NCBI GenBank assembly: GCA_016214125.1
Contig: JACRPC010000008.1
Location: 56,194 to 120,193 of the forward strand
Reading direction: 5' to 3'
DNA: 64,000 bases
Source of the DNA: Rhodospirillales bacterium
GTDB taxonomy: Bacteria; Pseudomonadota; Alphaproteobacteria; Rhodospirillales; WMHbin7
Below the pieces are notes generated by a model that was not told the origin of the DNA, ran no database searches, and was given only the letters and a program-made list of their open reading frames with translations. Both the position numbers and the translations under genes were made by a program. The stretch's first letter is position 1, and each line of letters opens with the position of its first letter. Positions 1 to 8,648 of this stretch are shown piece after piece.

Positions 1-635
1 CAGATGGTGTCGGCGGCGTGGAACATGGGAGCCACATGCAGCCAGATGTCGTCGGGCAGGATGCGGGCGCGGATGGCGATCTGGTGAGCGTTGGCGGCGA
101 TGTTGCGGTGCGACAAGCGCACGCCCTTCGAGCGGCCCGTGGTGCCGCCGGTGTAGATGAGCTGGGCGTCCTCGTTCTCGTCGATCTCCTGGGGCGCCAT
201 CGGCGCCAGGGCCTCCAGGCGCTTGTCATAGTCGGAAGCGCCGCCCGCTCGATCGACCACCAGATGCCGGCCCTTCCAGGATTCCATCGCCGGATGATCA
301 AGCACCGACAGGAAATCGTCATCGACCATCACCAGCGGGCATTCGGCATCGGCGACGATGGCGGCGATCTCGGGCGGCGCCAGGCGCCAATTGACCGGCA
401 CCGGCACGATGCCCGCCCAATAGCCGGCGAACATCAATTCGGCTTGGCGCGAACCGTTGCGCATGACGGTGGCGAAGCGTTGGCCGCGCTTGAGCCCCAA
501 CGATTCCAAGAGGCTGGCGCAGCGCGCCACCCGATCGACGAATTGGGGATAAGTGAGCGTGCGGTCATCATCGAGAATGGCGGCGCCCGCCCGGTTCTGG
601 CGCGCCGTCTCGCGCAAATACATGGCCAAACTCAT
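1..635 (-). CDS. Acyl-CoA synthetase (AMP-binding), 3-prime part outside window
   Basis: The reverse strand encodes about 211 residues beginning MSLAMYLRETARQN and running off the window edge. It is the N-terminal part of an ANL-superfamily acyl-CoA ligase, which activates a carboxylic acid as an acyl-adenylate and transfers it to CoA. Visible marks are the ATP-binding P-loop TGGTTGRSKGV near residue 173 and the following APMFHAAD segment. The ATG at 635 is preceded by GGGAGTGAAGG. It is divergent from the formate dehydrogenase genes. Substrate cannot be told; length and C-terminal lid domain are not visible. Confidence 0.9.
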   Translation of the reverse strand, partial: MSLAMYLRETARQNRAGAAILDDDRTLTYPQFVDRVARCASLLESLGLKRGQRFATVMRNGSRQAELMFAGYWAGIVPVPVNWRLAPPEIAAIVADAECPLVMVDDDFLSVLDHPAMESWKGRHLVVDRAGGASDYDKRLEALAPMAPQEIDENEDAQLIYTGGTTGRSKGVRLSHRNIAANAHQIAIRARILPDDIWLHVAPMFHAADTI

Positions 636-721
636 GCGACCTTCACTCCCCTGGATGCTTTCTTCCCGATTGGGTTGGCCTATGCTATCGATCGGCTTTC
701 AGATAGCAAGACAGCATCGGC

Positions 722-2254
722 ATGTCCAACGCTTCCACACCCCGCCCGCCTGCCGCCGACCGCCGCCCGACCGACGCCGATCAGGCGGCGCTCGACCAGG
801 CCCTGGCGGGCCTGCCGATCCGGCGCGACCTGTTGATCGAGCATCTGCATCGGCTGCAGGACCTGTTTGGCGGCTTGCGGCCCGGTCCCTTGGCGGCGCT
901 GGCCCGGCGACACAACCTGCCGCAGGCCGAAATTTACGAGATCGCCAGCTTCTACGCCCATTTCGAGATCCTTGACGAGAATGCGCCCGATCCGAGGCCG
1001 CTGGCGCGAATCTGCGACGGCCCGATCTGCCAAATGCGCGGGGCCGACGATCTGATCGGGCGGCTGGAAAAGACCCATCGCCTGCGGCGGGTGCCCTGCG
1101 TCGGCCGCTGCGCCGACGCGCCGGCCTGGCTGGCGGTGCCGCAGCCCCCCACCCCGATCGCCGCCTCGCGGCTTGCCTTCCCGGCCGATGATCCCTTGCG
1201 CGTGCTGGACGAACTGGAGCAATCGGGCCTGCGCGGCATGGGCGGGGCCGGATTCCCGACCGCCCGCAAATGGCGTCTGGTGCGCGAGCAGCCGAAGCCG
1301 CGCACTCTGGTGGTCAATGCCGACGAGGGCGAGCCCGGCACCTTCAAGGACCGGCACCTCCTGATCCATCACCTGCCCCGGGTGATCGCCGGCATCGCCA
1401 TCGCCGCCCGGGCGATCGAGGCCGAGGCGGTCTATGTCTATCTGCGCGACGAATATGCCGATCTCATTCCCGCCTTGGAATCCGCCTTTGCGGCCCTGCC
1501 AGACGGGACGCCTCCCATCCATCTGCGGCGCGGCGCCGGGGCTTATGTCTGCGGCGAGGAAACGGCGCTTTTGGAAAGCCTGGAGGGCAAGCGCGGCCTG
1601 CCCCGCCAGCGCCCGCCCTACGCCGCCGAAGCCGGCCTGTTCGGCCGCCCGACGCTCATCAACAATGTCGAAACCCTGGCCTGGGTGCCCACCATCCTGG
1701 CGATGGGCGGCAAGGAATTCGCCGCCCAGGGCCGGCACGGCGCGGCGGGTTTGCGGCTCTATTCGCTGTCGGGTCGCGTCCGGAATCCCGGCATCAAGGA
1801 AGCGCCCAACGGCATCACCACCCGCGAATTGATCGAGGAATTCGGCGGCGGCATGGAGGCGGGCCACGATTTGACCGCCTTTCTGCCGGGCGGCGCCTCG
1901 GGCGGCCTTTTGCCGGCCCGCCTGGCCGATGTCCCGCTCACCTTCGGCACGCTTGAGCCCCATGGCGCCTTCACCGGCTCGGGCGCCGTGATGGTGTTCT
2001 CAAAGGCCGACGATCTGCGCCAGCTTGCCCTGGGCCTGATGGGCTTCTTCGCCCATGAAAGCTGCGGCCAATGCACGCCCTGCCGCATGGGCTGTGGGCG
2101 GGCGCTCGATTTGATGGCGACGCCACGCTGGAACCGACCGGCGCTGGAATCGCTGGCCGCCGTCATGCGCGACGCCTCGATCTGCGGGCTGGGCCAGGCA
2201 GCGCCCAACGTGTTTCTTTCGCTTCTGCGCCATTTCCCGGAGTTGGTGGGATGA
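722..2254 (+). CDS. fdhB: NAD-dependent formate dehydrogenase beta subunit (NuoE-NuoF fusion)
   Basis: This is the 510-residue diaphorase subunit that passes electrons from the formate dehydrogenase alpha subunit to NAD+. Residues 1 to about 150 form a NuoE-like thioredoxin-fold [2Fe-2S] domain (CDGPICQM then CVGRCADAP). The rest is NuoF-like: the FMN/NAD site with GGAGFPTARKW, EGEPGTFKDR and the GAGAYVCGEETALLES segment, and a C-terminal [4Fe-4S] motif ESCGQCTPCR with a last Cys in ICGLGQ. Family knowledge: a fused beta subunit of this kind occurs in the two-subunit FDH1 of methylotrophic alphaproteobacteria. The stop overlaps the alpha start as ATGA, which implies translational coupling. 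No clear Shine-Dalgarno precedes the start. Confidence 0.92.
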   Translation: MSNASTPRPPAADRRPTDADQAALDQALAGLPIRRDLLIEHLHRLQDLFGGLRPGPLAALARRHNLPQAEIYEIASFYAHFEILDENAPDPRPLARICDGPICQMRGADDLIGRLEKTHRLRRVPCVGRCADAPAWLAVPQPPTPIAASRLAFPADDPLRVLDELEQSGLRGMGGAGFPTARKWRLVREQPKPRTLVVNADEGEPGTFKDRHLLIHHLPRVIAGIAIAARAIEAEAVYVYLRDEYADLIPALESAFAALPDGTPPIHLRRGAGAYVCGEETALLESLEGKRGLPRQRPPYAAEAGLFGRPTLINNVETLAWVPTILAMGGKEFAAQGRHGAAGLRLYSLSGRVRNPGIKEAPNGITTRELIEEFGGGMEAGHDLTAFLPGGASGGLLPARLADVPLTFGTLEPHGAFTGSGAVMVFSKADDLRQLALGLMGFFAHESCGQCTPCRMGCGRALDLMATPRWNRPALESLAAVMRDASICGLGQAAPNVFLSLLRHFPELVG

Positions 2255-4875
2255 CCGCCATCGCCTTCACCCTTGATGGCCGGGCCGCGATGGCCCGGCC
2301 AGGCGAGACGATCTGGCAGGTGGCCGACCGGCTGGGCATCGCCATCCCGACGCTGTGCAAGGGCGAGGGCCACGACATCAAGCCGCAGGGCTGCTGCCGC
2401 CTGTGCGTGGTCGAGATCGAGGGCGAGCGCGCCCTGGCCGCCTCCTGTTCGCGCCGTCCAACCGCCGGCTTAGCGGTCGAGACGCAATCGGCGCGCGCCT
2501 TGGCAGCCCGCCGGGCGGTGCAGGAGCTGCTCGATCGGGAAAAAGCCGACACGGTGCGCCAACGGGATGCCAGCCATCCGGCGATCGCCGTCGATCACGG
2601 GCGCTGCGTGCGCTGCGGGCTGTGCGTGCAGGCCTGCCGCGCCATCCAGGGCAACGACGTCATCGGCATGGCCGGGCGCGGGGCCGGCACCCGCATCGTC
2701 TTCGATCTCGACCGGCCGATGGGGTCCAGCTCCTGCGTCGCTTGCGGCGAATGCGTGCAGGCCTGCCCGACCGGCGCGCTGGCGCCCGCTAAGCAAGCGG
2801 TATCCGATTGGAACGTCGACAGCCTCTGCCCCTATTGCGGCGTCGGCTGTCAACTCACCTACCAAGTGAAGGGCGCGCGGATCGTGGGCGTCACCGGCCG
2901 CAACGGACCGGCCAATGCCGGGCGGCTGTGCGTCAAGGGCCGCTTCGGCTTCGACTACATCCACCATCCGCATCGCCTGACAATGCCCTTGATCCGCTTG
3001 CCGGACGCGCCCAAGGGCGCCGATCTGGCGCTCGATCCCGCCCATCCCCTCAGCCATTTCCGCGAGGCGAGTTGGGAGGAAGCGCTCGACGCCGCCGCCC
3101 AGGGCTTCCAAAAAATTCGGACCGAGCAGGGTCCCCACGCCCTGGCCGGCTTTGGTTCGGCCAAAGGCTCGAACGAAGAGGCCTATCTGTTCCAGAGGCT
3201 GATCCGCACCGGCTTTGGCACCCACAATGTCGATCACTGCACAAGGCTCTGCCATGCCTCGTCGGTGGCGGCGCTGATGGAGGGCGTGGGCTCGGGCGCG
3301 GTAACCGCGCCGGTGCGCGAATGCGCCAATTCCGATCTCATTTTGGTGATCGGCGCCAATCCCTGCTCCAACCATCCGGTGGCGGCCAGCTTCATCAAGA
3401 ACGCCGCCGCCATGGGCGCCGGCCTGGTGGTGCTGGACCCAAGAGGGGCGCGCGGCCTGTCCCGTTACGCCGATGACGCGATCGCCTTCCGCCCGGGCGC
3501 CGATGTGGCGCTGCTCGATGCGCTCTTGAACGTCATCGTCAGCGAAAATCTCTACGACGCCCGTTTCGTGGCCGAGCGGGTCGAGGGTTTCGCGGCCTTC
3601 GCCCAGCACATCCGGCGGCTCACCCCCGAGGCGATGGCGCCGCTGTCGGGCGTGGCGCCCGAGCGGGTGCGCGCCCTGGCCCGGCGCTACGCCAGGGCCA
3701 AGGCGGCAATGATCTTTTGGGGCATGGGCATTTCCCAGCACACCCACGGCACCGACAACGCCCGCGGCCTGATCGCCCTGGCGCTCTTGTGCGGCCAGGT
3801 CGGTCGGCCGGGCGCCGGGCTGCACCCCTTGCGCGGCCAGAACAATGTGCAGGGCGCCTCGGATGTCGGGCTGATCCCGATGTTCCTGCCCGGCTATCGC
3901 CCCACCAAGGACCCGGCCGCGCGCGACGATTTCGCCAGACTGTGGAAGCATGCGCTGCCGGAAACGCCCGGCCTCACCGTGGTGGAGATTCTCGACGCCG
4001 CCAACGCGGGAGACGTGAAGGGCCTCTATGTGATGGGCGAGAACCCGGCGATGTCGGACCCCGATCTTGGCCATGCGCGAGCCGGGCTGGCCCGGCTCGA
4101 GCATCTGGTGGTGCAGGACCTGTTCCTCACCGAAACCGCCTTCAACGCCGATGTCGTGCTGCCGGCCAGCGCCTTTCCCGAGAAGCTGGGCAGCTTCACC
4201 AACACCGACCGCCTCATTCAAATCGGCCGCCCGGCGCTCGAGCCGCCCGGCCAGGCCAAGCCCGATCTGTGGATCATCCAGGAATTGGCGGGCCGCCTGG
4301 GGCTTGGCTGGAATTACGCCGGACCGGGCGCCGTGTTCGACGAATTCGCCGGGGCCATTCCGGCCTTCGCCGGAATCACCTGGGCGCGGCTGGAGCGGGA
4401 GGAGGCGATCACCTATCCCAACGGCCAGGGCATCTTGTTCGCCGAACGCTTTCCCTTGCCCGGCGGCAAGGCGCGCTTGGTACCGGCCAGCCCGCGCCCG
4501 CCCGACGAAATTCCCGATGCCGATTATCCGCTGGTGCTGACCACGGGCCGCCTGCTCGAGCAATGGCACACCGGGGCGATGACCCGGCGGGCGGAAACGC
4601 TGGAACGTTTGTCGCCAGGCCCGGTGGTGTTCGCCGCCCCCGCCCGCCTGGCGGCGCTCAACATTGGTGAAGGGGCGCGGGTGCGGGTGGAAACGCGACG
4701 CGGCGGGCTGGAAGCCCCGGTGCTGGCCGATGCCGATCTGCCCGCCGATCTGCTGTTCATTCCCTTCTGCTACGCCGAAGCGCCGGCCAACGCGCTTACC
4801 AATCCGGCGCTCGATCCCTTCGGCAAGATCCCGGAATTGAAATTCGCCGCCGCACGGATAGCAAAGGCGAATTAA
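2251..4875 (+). CDS. fdhA: NAD-dependent formate dehydrogenase alpha subunit (molybdopterin)
   Basis: This 874-residue catalytic subunit oxidises formate to CO2 at a bis-MGD Mo or W centre. Domain order: an N-terminal [2Fe-2S] ferredoxin domain (Cys36, then GCCRLC at 47-52, Cys66), two [4Fe-4S] ferredoxin motifs (CVRCGLCVQAC; CVACGECVQACP), the CPYCGVGC cluster site at 193-200, and the molybdopterin oxidoreductase and dinucleotide-binding domains. Cys334 in DHCTRLCHAS sits where the metal ligand Cys or Sec is in this family, so it is a Cys enzyme. The start is the ATG overlapping the beta stop; longer upstream in-frame starts would lie inside fdhB. It ends convergently, 4 nt into the next gene. 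Metal (Mo versus W) cannot be read from sequence. Confidence 0.94.
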   Translation: MTAIAFTLDGRAAMARPGETIWQVADRLGIAIPTLCKGEGHDIKPQGCCRLCVVEIEGERALAASCSRRPTAGLAVETQSARALAARRAVQELLDREKADTVRQRDASHPAIAVDHGRCVRCGLCVQACRAIQGNDVIGMAGRGAGTRIVFDLDRPMGSSSCVACGECVQACPTGALAPAKQAVSDWNVDSLCPYCGVGCQLTYQVKGARIVGVTGRNGPANAGRLCVKGRFGFDYIHHPHRLTMPLIRLPDAPKGADLALDPAHPLSHFREASWEEALDAAAQGFQKIRTEQGPHALAGFGSAKGSNEEAYLFQRLIRTGFGTHNVDHCTRLCHASSVAALMEGVGSGAVTAPVRECANSDLILVIGANPCSNHPVAASFIKNAAAMGAGLVVLDPRGARGLSRYADDAIAFRPGADVALLDALLNVIVSENLYDARFVAERVEGFAAFAQHIRRLTPEAMAPLSGVAPERVRALARRYARAKAAMIFWGMGISQHTHGTDNARGLIALALLCGQVGRPGAGLHPLRGQNNVQGASDVGLIPMFLPGYRPTKDPAARDDFARLWKHALPETPGLTVVEILDAANAGDVKGLYVMGENPAMSDPDLGHARAGLARLEHLVVQDLFLTETAFNADVVLPASAFPEKLGSFTNTDRLIQIGRPALEPPGQAKPDLWIIQELAGRLGLGWNYAGPGAVFDEFAGAIPAFAGITWARLEREEAITYPNGQGILFAERFPLPGGKARLVPASPRPPDEIPDADYPLVLTTGRLLEQWHTGAMTRRAETLERLSPGPVVFAAPARLAALNIGEGARVRVETRRGGLEAPVLADADLPADLLFIPFCYAEAPANALTNPALDPFGKIPELKFAAARIAKAN

Positions 4876-6503
4876 GTTCGCACCGCCTCGGGCTCGGCGG
4901 TTTCGATGGCGAAGGCGGCCGCCATCAGGGCCCGCGTGTAGGCGGTGGAAGGGTTCTCGAACAGGCGGACCGCCGGTCCGGCCTCGATCGCCCTGCCATC
5001 CTTCATCACCAGCAATTGGTGCGCCAGCGCCCGCACCACCCGAAGATCGTGGCTGATGAACAGATAGGCCAGGCGGTGGCGGGCCTGAAGATCGCGCAGC
5101 AACTCGACCATCTGCGCCTGGATGGTGACGTCGAGCGCGCTGGTCGGTTCGTCGAGGACCAAGAGGCGCGGCTTCAAGACCAGGGCGCGGGCCAAGGCGA
5201 TGCGCTGGCGCTGGCCGCCGGAAAATTCGTGCGGGTAGCGGTCCTGGGTGTCGGGATCGAGCCCCACTTCCAAGAGCGCACCGCCGATGATGGCGCGACG
5301 CTCCTTGTCGGTCGCGCCCGCCATGCCGTGCACCAGCAGGCCTTCCTCGACGATCTGGCCCACCGAGAGCCGGGGGCTTAGGGCCGCGAAGGGGTCTTGG
5401 AAGACGATCTGCATTTCGCGGCGAAGCGGCCGCATCGCCTGGCGCCCCAGGCCTGATATGTCCTGGCCCTTGAAGCGAATGATGCCCGAGGCGTTTTCCA
5501 GGCGCAAAAGGCCAAGCCCCAAGGTCGTCTTGCCCGAGCCGCTTTCGCCCACCACGCCCAGCGTTTCGCCCTCGCGGATCGCCAAATCGATGCCGTCCAC
5601 CGCCTTGACATGGCCGACGACGCGCCGGATCAGGCCGCGCTTGATCGGGAACCAGACCTTGATGCCCTGGCCGGACAGAATTTCCGGCGCGCCCTCGGGC
5701 ACCGGGTGCGGCCCGCCCTTGGGCTCGGAGGCGATCAGGCGCCGCGTGTAGGGATGCTGGGGCGCGGTGAAGATCGCTTCGGTGGGTCCGGCCTCGACGA
5801 TTTCGCCCTCGGTCATCACGCAGACCCGATCCGCCATCTTGCGCACGATGGTGAGGTCGTGAGTGATCATCAAGAGCGCCAGACCCAGCCGCGATTGGAG
5901 GTCCTTCAACAGTTTGAGGATCTGGGCCTGGATGGTGACGTCGAGCGCCGTGGTCGGCTCGTCGGCGATCAAGAGATCGGGTTCGTTGGCCAACGCCATG
6001 GCGATCATCACCCGCTGGCGCTGGCCGCCGGACAGCTCGTGCGGCAGGGCGCCCAGCCGCTTCTCGGCCTCGGGCAGGCCGACCAGGGTCAGCAGTTCCA
6101 GGATGCGGGCGCGAAGCGCCGGGCCGGCAAGGCCCTTGTGCAGCTCCAGCGTCTCGCCCACCTGGCGCTCGATGCTGTGCAGCGGGTTGAGCGAGGTCAT
6201 CGGCTCTTGGAAGATCATGGCGATGCGGTCGCCGCGAATGGCGCGCAGATCGGGCTCCGCCGCCCCCATCAGCTCGCGGCCCTCGAAGCGGATCGAGCCG
6301 CCCGGATGCCAGGCCTGCGGATAGGGCAGAAGCTGGATGATCGACAGCGCGCTCACCGATTTGCCCGAGCCGCTTTCGCCCACCAGGGCCAGGGTCTCGC
6401 CCTTGTCGAGGGCAAAGGAGATGCCGCGCACCGCCCGCACCTCGGCCGCGCCCTCGCCCTGGCGGAAGGAAACCGAAAGATCGCGGACCTCGAGCAGGCT
6501 CAT
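4872..6503 (-). CDS. yejF: Peptide/microcin ABC transporter, double ATPase subunit
   Basis: This 543-residue protein is a tandem fusion of two ABC ATPase domains of the oligopeptide/dipeptide class. The first has Walker A GESGSGKS at 42-49 and signature LSGGQRQR. The second has GESGSGKT at about 319 and signature FSGGQRQR, and each is followed by a Walker B Asp-Glu (LLIADEPT, LLVLDEPT). The start is the ATG that overlaps the permease stop by 4 nt. This architecture is typical of YejF, which powers import of peptides. The substrate-binding protein (YejA) and first permease (YejB) are not adjacent. Confidence 0.88.
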   Translation of the reverse strand: MSLLEVRDLSVSFRQGEGAAEVRAVRGISFALDKGETLALVGESGSGKSVSALSIIQLLPYPQAWHPGGSIRFEGRELMGAAEPDLRAIRGDRIAMIFQEPMTSLNPLHSIERQVGETLELHKGLAGPALRARILELLTLVGLPEAEKRLGALPHELSGGQRQRVMIAMALANEPDLLIADEPTTALDVTIQAQILKLLKDLQSRLGLALLMITHDLTIVRKMADRVCVMTEGEIVEAGPTEAIFTAPQHPYTRRLIASEPKGGPHPVPEGAPEILSGQGIKVWFPIKRGLIRRVVGHVKAVDGIDLAIREGETLGVVGESGSGKTTLGLGLLRLENASGIIRFKGQDISGLGRQAMRPLRREMQIVFQDPFAALSPRLSVGQIVEEGLLVHGMAGATDKERRAIIGGALLEVGLDPDTQDRYPHEFSGGQRQRIALARALVLKPRLLVLDEPTSALDVTIQAQMVELLRDLQARHRLAYLFISHDLRVVRALAHQLLVMKDGRAIEAGPAVRLFENPSTAYTRALMAAAFAIETAEPEAVRT

Positions 6504-7525
6504 CGCCGGGCCTTGCGCGGATCGAAGGCGTCGCGCGCCGCCTCGCCCACGAACACCAGAAGCGTGAGCAGCACCGAAAGCACGACGAAACCGGTGATGC
6601 CCAGCCAAGGCGCCTGCAGATTCTCTTTGCCCTGGCGCAGGATGTCGCCCAGCGAGGCCGAGCCGGGCGGCAGCCCCAATCCCAGGAAATCGAGCGCCGT
6701 CAGGGCGACCACCGAACTGGCCAAGATGAAGGGCGTGTAAGTGAAAGTAGCGACCATGGCGTTGGGCAGCATGTGCCGGGCCATGATGCGGGCATCGGAA
6801 ACACCCAAGGCGCGGGCCGCCCGCACGTAATCGAAATTGCGCGCCCGCAGGAATTCGGCCCGCACCACCCCCACCAGAGCCGTCCAACTGAAGAGCAGCA
6901 GCACCGCCAGGAGAGTCCAGAAGCCCGGCACCAGCACCGAGGTGACGATGATCAGGATGAACAATTGCGGCAGGCTGCCCCAGATTTCCAGAAAACGCTG
7001 GAAGGCCAGATCGATCCAGCCGCCAAAATAGCCCTGCACCGCGCCGGCCGCCACTCCGACCGCCGAGGAAATGACGGTGAGCATCAGCCCGAACAGAATC
7101 GACAGGCGCAGGCCGTAGATCAGGCGGGCCAGGACGTCGCGGCCCTGATCGTCGGTGCCCAACCAGTTGACCGCCGAGGGCGGCGCCGGCGCCGGCACCG
7201 GCAGTTCGCGGTTGATGGTGTTGTGGCTGAAGCGGATCGGCGGCCAGAGCATCCAGCCCTGGGCGTCGATCTTCTCCTTGAGATAGGGGTCGCGGTAATC
7301 GGCACCGGTCGGGAAATCGCCGCCGAATTCGATCTCGGCGTAATCGACCAGCACCGGCACGTAGAAGGCACCCTGGTAGCGGATCAGGATCGGCCGCTCG
7401 TTGGCCAGCAATTCGGCGCCCAGGGTGATCAGGAACAGACCCAGGAAGACCCAAAGCGACCAGAAGCCGCGCCGGTTGGCGCGGAACCCTTCCAGGCGTC
7501 GGCGGGTGATCGGGCTGAGTTTCAT
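6500..7525 (-). CDS. yejE: Peptide/microcin ABC transporter permease
   Basis: This 341-residue inner-membrane permease belongs to the dipeptide/oligopeptide (DppC/OppC) class. An N-terminal cytoplasmic stretch and a first membrane helix (about residues 21-41) are followed by a long periplasmic insert (about 42-130, with HNTINRELPVPAP) that is characteristic of YejE. The BPD-type permease domain comes next, with the coupling motif RAARALGVSDARIMARH and about five further helices. It is co-transcribed with the ATPase gene downstream. Unusually, the gene upstream is hpf rather than yejB. Confidence 0.87.
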   Translation of the reverse strand: MKLSPITRRRLEGFRANRRGFWSLWVFLGLFLITLGAELLANERPILIRYQGAFYVPVLVDYAEIEFGGDFPTGADYRDPYLKEKIDAQGWMLWPPIRFSHNTINRELPVPAPAPPSAVNWLGTDDQGRDVLARLIYGLRLSILFGLMLTVISSAVGVAAGAVQGYFGGWIDLAFQRFLEIWGSLPQLFILIIVTSVLVPGFWTLLAVLLLFSWTALVGVVRAEFLRARNFDYVRAARALGVSDARIMARHMLPNAMVATFTYTPFILASSVVALTALDFLGLGLPPGSASLGDILRQGKENLQAPWLGITGFVVLSVLLTLLVFVGEAARDAFDPRKARR

Positions 7526-7582
7526 CCGCCTACAGTAACGGGCGAACGGGCCTCACGGAAGACGGAACCCGGCCGGGCGCGA

Positions 7583-7951
7583 TCAGCTTGCGGCCGTGGC
7601 GGCGCGCTTGCCGTTGTCGCGCTGCTTGCGGGTGTATTCCTTGAGTTGGCGTCCCGCGATCTCGAACGCGTCGCGGAGCGCCACGCCGATATCCTCGTGC
7701 ACGTGGCTGTCCTTGGGATCGCGCTTGACGACGATCTCGTTGCCCGGAAGGGTGAGATCGATGCGGATGTGGTAGGGCTCGCCCTTGTGATGGGCGTTCG
7801 AGGTGTTGCGATGATGGCATTCCACCACCACCCGGCAGCTCGTGATGCGGTCGCAGAACTGTTCGAGCTTGGCCACCTTCTCGCGGATGCGGGTCTCGAC
7901 CGCGTCGGAATGGTCAAGGCCGTGAAAGGTGATCTGCACGGGGATCATCAT
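7583..7951 (-). CDS. hpf: Ribosome hibernation promoting factor (HPF/RaiA family)
   Basis: This 122-residue protein is of the S30AE family, which binds the decoding region of the 30S subunit and inactivates ribosomes in stationary phase. Visible are the beta-alpha start IPVQITFHGLDHSDAVE, the conserved VVVECHHRNT strand, the YHIRIDLTLPG strand and a Lys/Arg-rich tail after KEYTRKQRDNGK. It is the short form, without the long-HPF C-terminal dimerisation domain. The start is one of two adjacent ATG codons (7951 or 7948), preceded by GGGAGTG. It stands alone between the heptose operon and yejEF. Confidence 0.85.
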   Translation of the reverse strand: MMIPVQITFHGLDHSDAVETRIREKVAKLEQFCDRITSCRVVVECHHRNTSNAHHKGEPYHIRIDLTLPGNEIVVKRDPKDSHVHEDIGVALRDAFEIAGRQLKEYTRKQRDNGKRAATAAS

Positions 7952-8054
7952 CAACACACTCCCTAATTCCATATCTGGTGCCGGCAAGACCGGTCCGCAA
8001 GAGCCGCCTTCTATACCCCAAGCCGGAACGGGGGGCAACCGCCGATCCGGCCGA

Positions 8055-8648
8055 TTACTTCCCCGCCCCGGTCCGGCCTTTCCAAGGCAGAAAGGCCGGT
8101 ACCCGACTAATATAGTCGGCATAAGCTCGGCCATAACGGGCCAAAAGCCGCCTCTCCTCGAAATGGGCGCCCAGGATCAGATAAAGTCCACCCCAGATTG
8201 CGGTCGCCAGACCCAAGGGGTCGCCGGCCAGACTGATCAGAATCAACAGCCCGCCGGCATAAAGCGGATGGCGGACATAGCGGTGCAGCCCGTCGGTGCG
8301 CAGAGGCTCGTCCTCGGGCAGGGCGGGTTCACGGATTTGGCGATAGCCGAGCAGGCGGCCGCCATCATAGCCCTTCATTGCCCAGCCCATCACCAGAAGA
8401 CCGGCCAAGAGTAGCAAGACCCGCAGCCAACCCACCCAGGCCGGAACCGCAAAGGGCGTCGGATCGATCAGGGTGAAGCCGACCGTCCACACCATCCCCG
8501 CCGAAAGGAGGGCGATCAGATTGTAGGCCAGCCGATAGCCCCGTCCCAGGAGGGGCGCCAACCGGCGCTTGATCCCCTCGCCCGCCAGCAGCGAATGCGC
8601 CAAGCCGAACGCGGCCCAGGCCAGGGCGTAAAGAAGGTGGTCGATCAC
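8055..8648 (-). CDS. Membrane methyltransferase of the ICMT/PEMT (NnrU-like) family
   Basis: This 197-residue protein has about five hydrophobic helices and the conserved end of isoprenylcysteine/phospholipid methyltransferases: [10 protein letters not shown], then [10 protein letters not shown] and [11 protein letters not shown], where the SAM-contacting RHP and EE motifs lie. The start is a GTG overlapping the hldE stop as GTGA, so it is the last gene of the heptose operon. The substrate is unknown; NnrU-type isoprenoid/quinone-related or lipid methylation are possibilities. Family confidence is good; function is not assigned. Confidence 0.72.
   Translation of the reverse strand: MIDHLLYALAWAAFGLAHSLLAGEGIKRRLAPLLGRGYRLAYNLIALLSAGMVWTVGFTLIDPTPFAVPAWVGWLRVLLLLAGLLVMGWAMKGYDGGRLLGYRQIREPALPEDEPLRTDGLHRYVRHPLYAGGLLILISLAGDPLGLATAIWGGLYLILGAHFEERRLLARYGRAYADYISRVPAFLPWKGRTGAGK

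Noticed and set aside
18..836. Plus-strand frame at the left edge
   Set aside because: Antisense to the acyl-CoA synthetase and overlapping the fdhB start; low-complexity composition.
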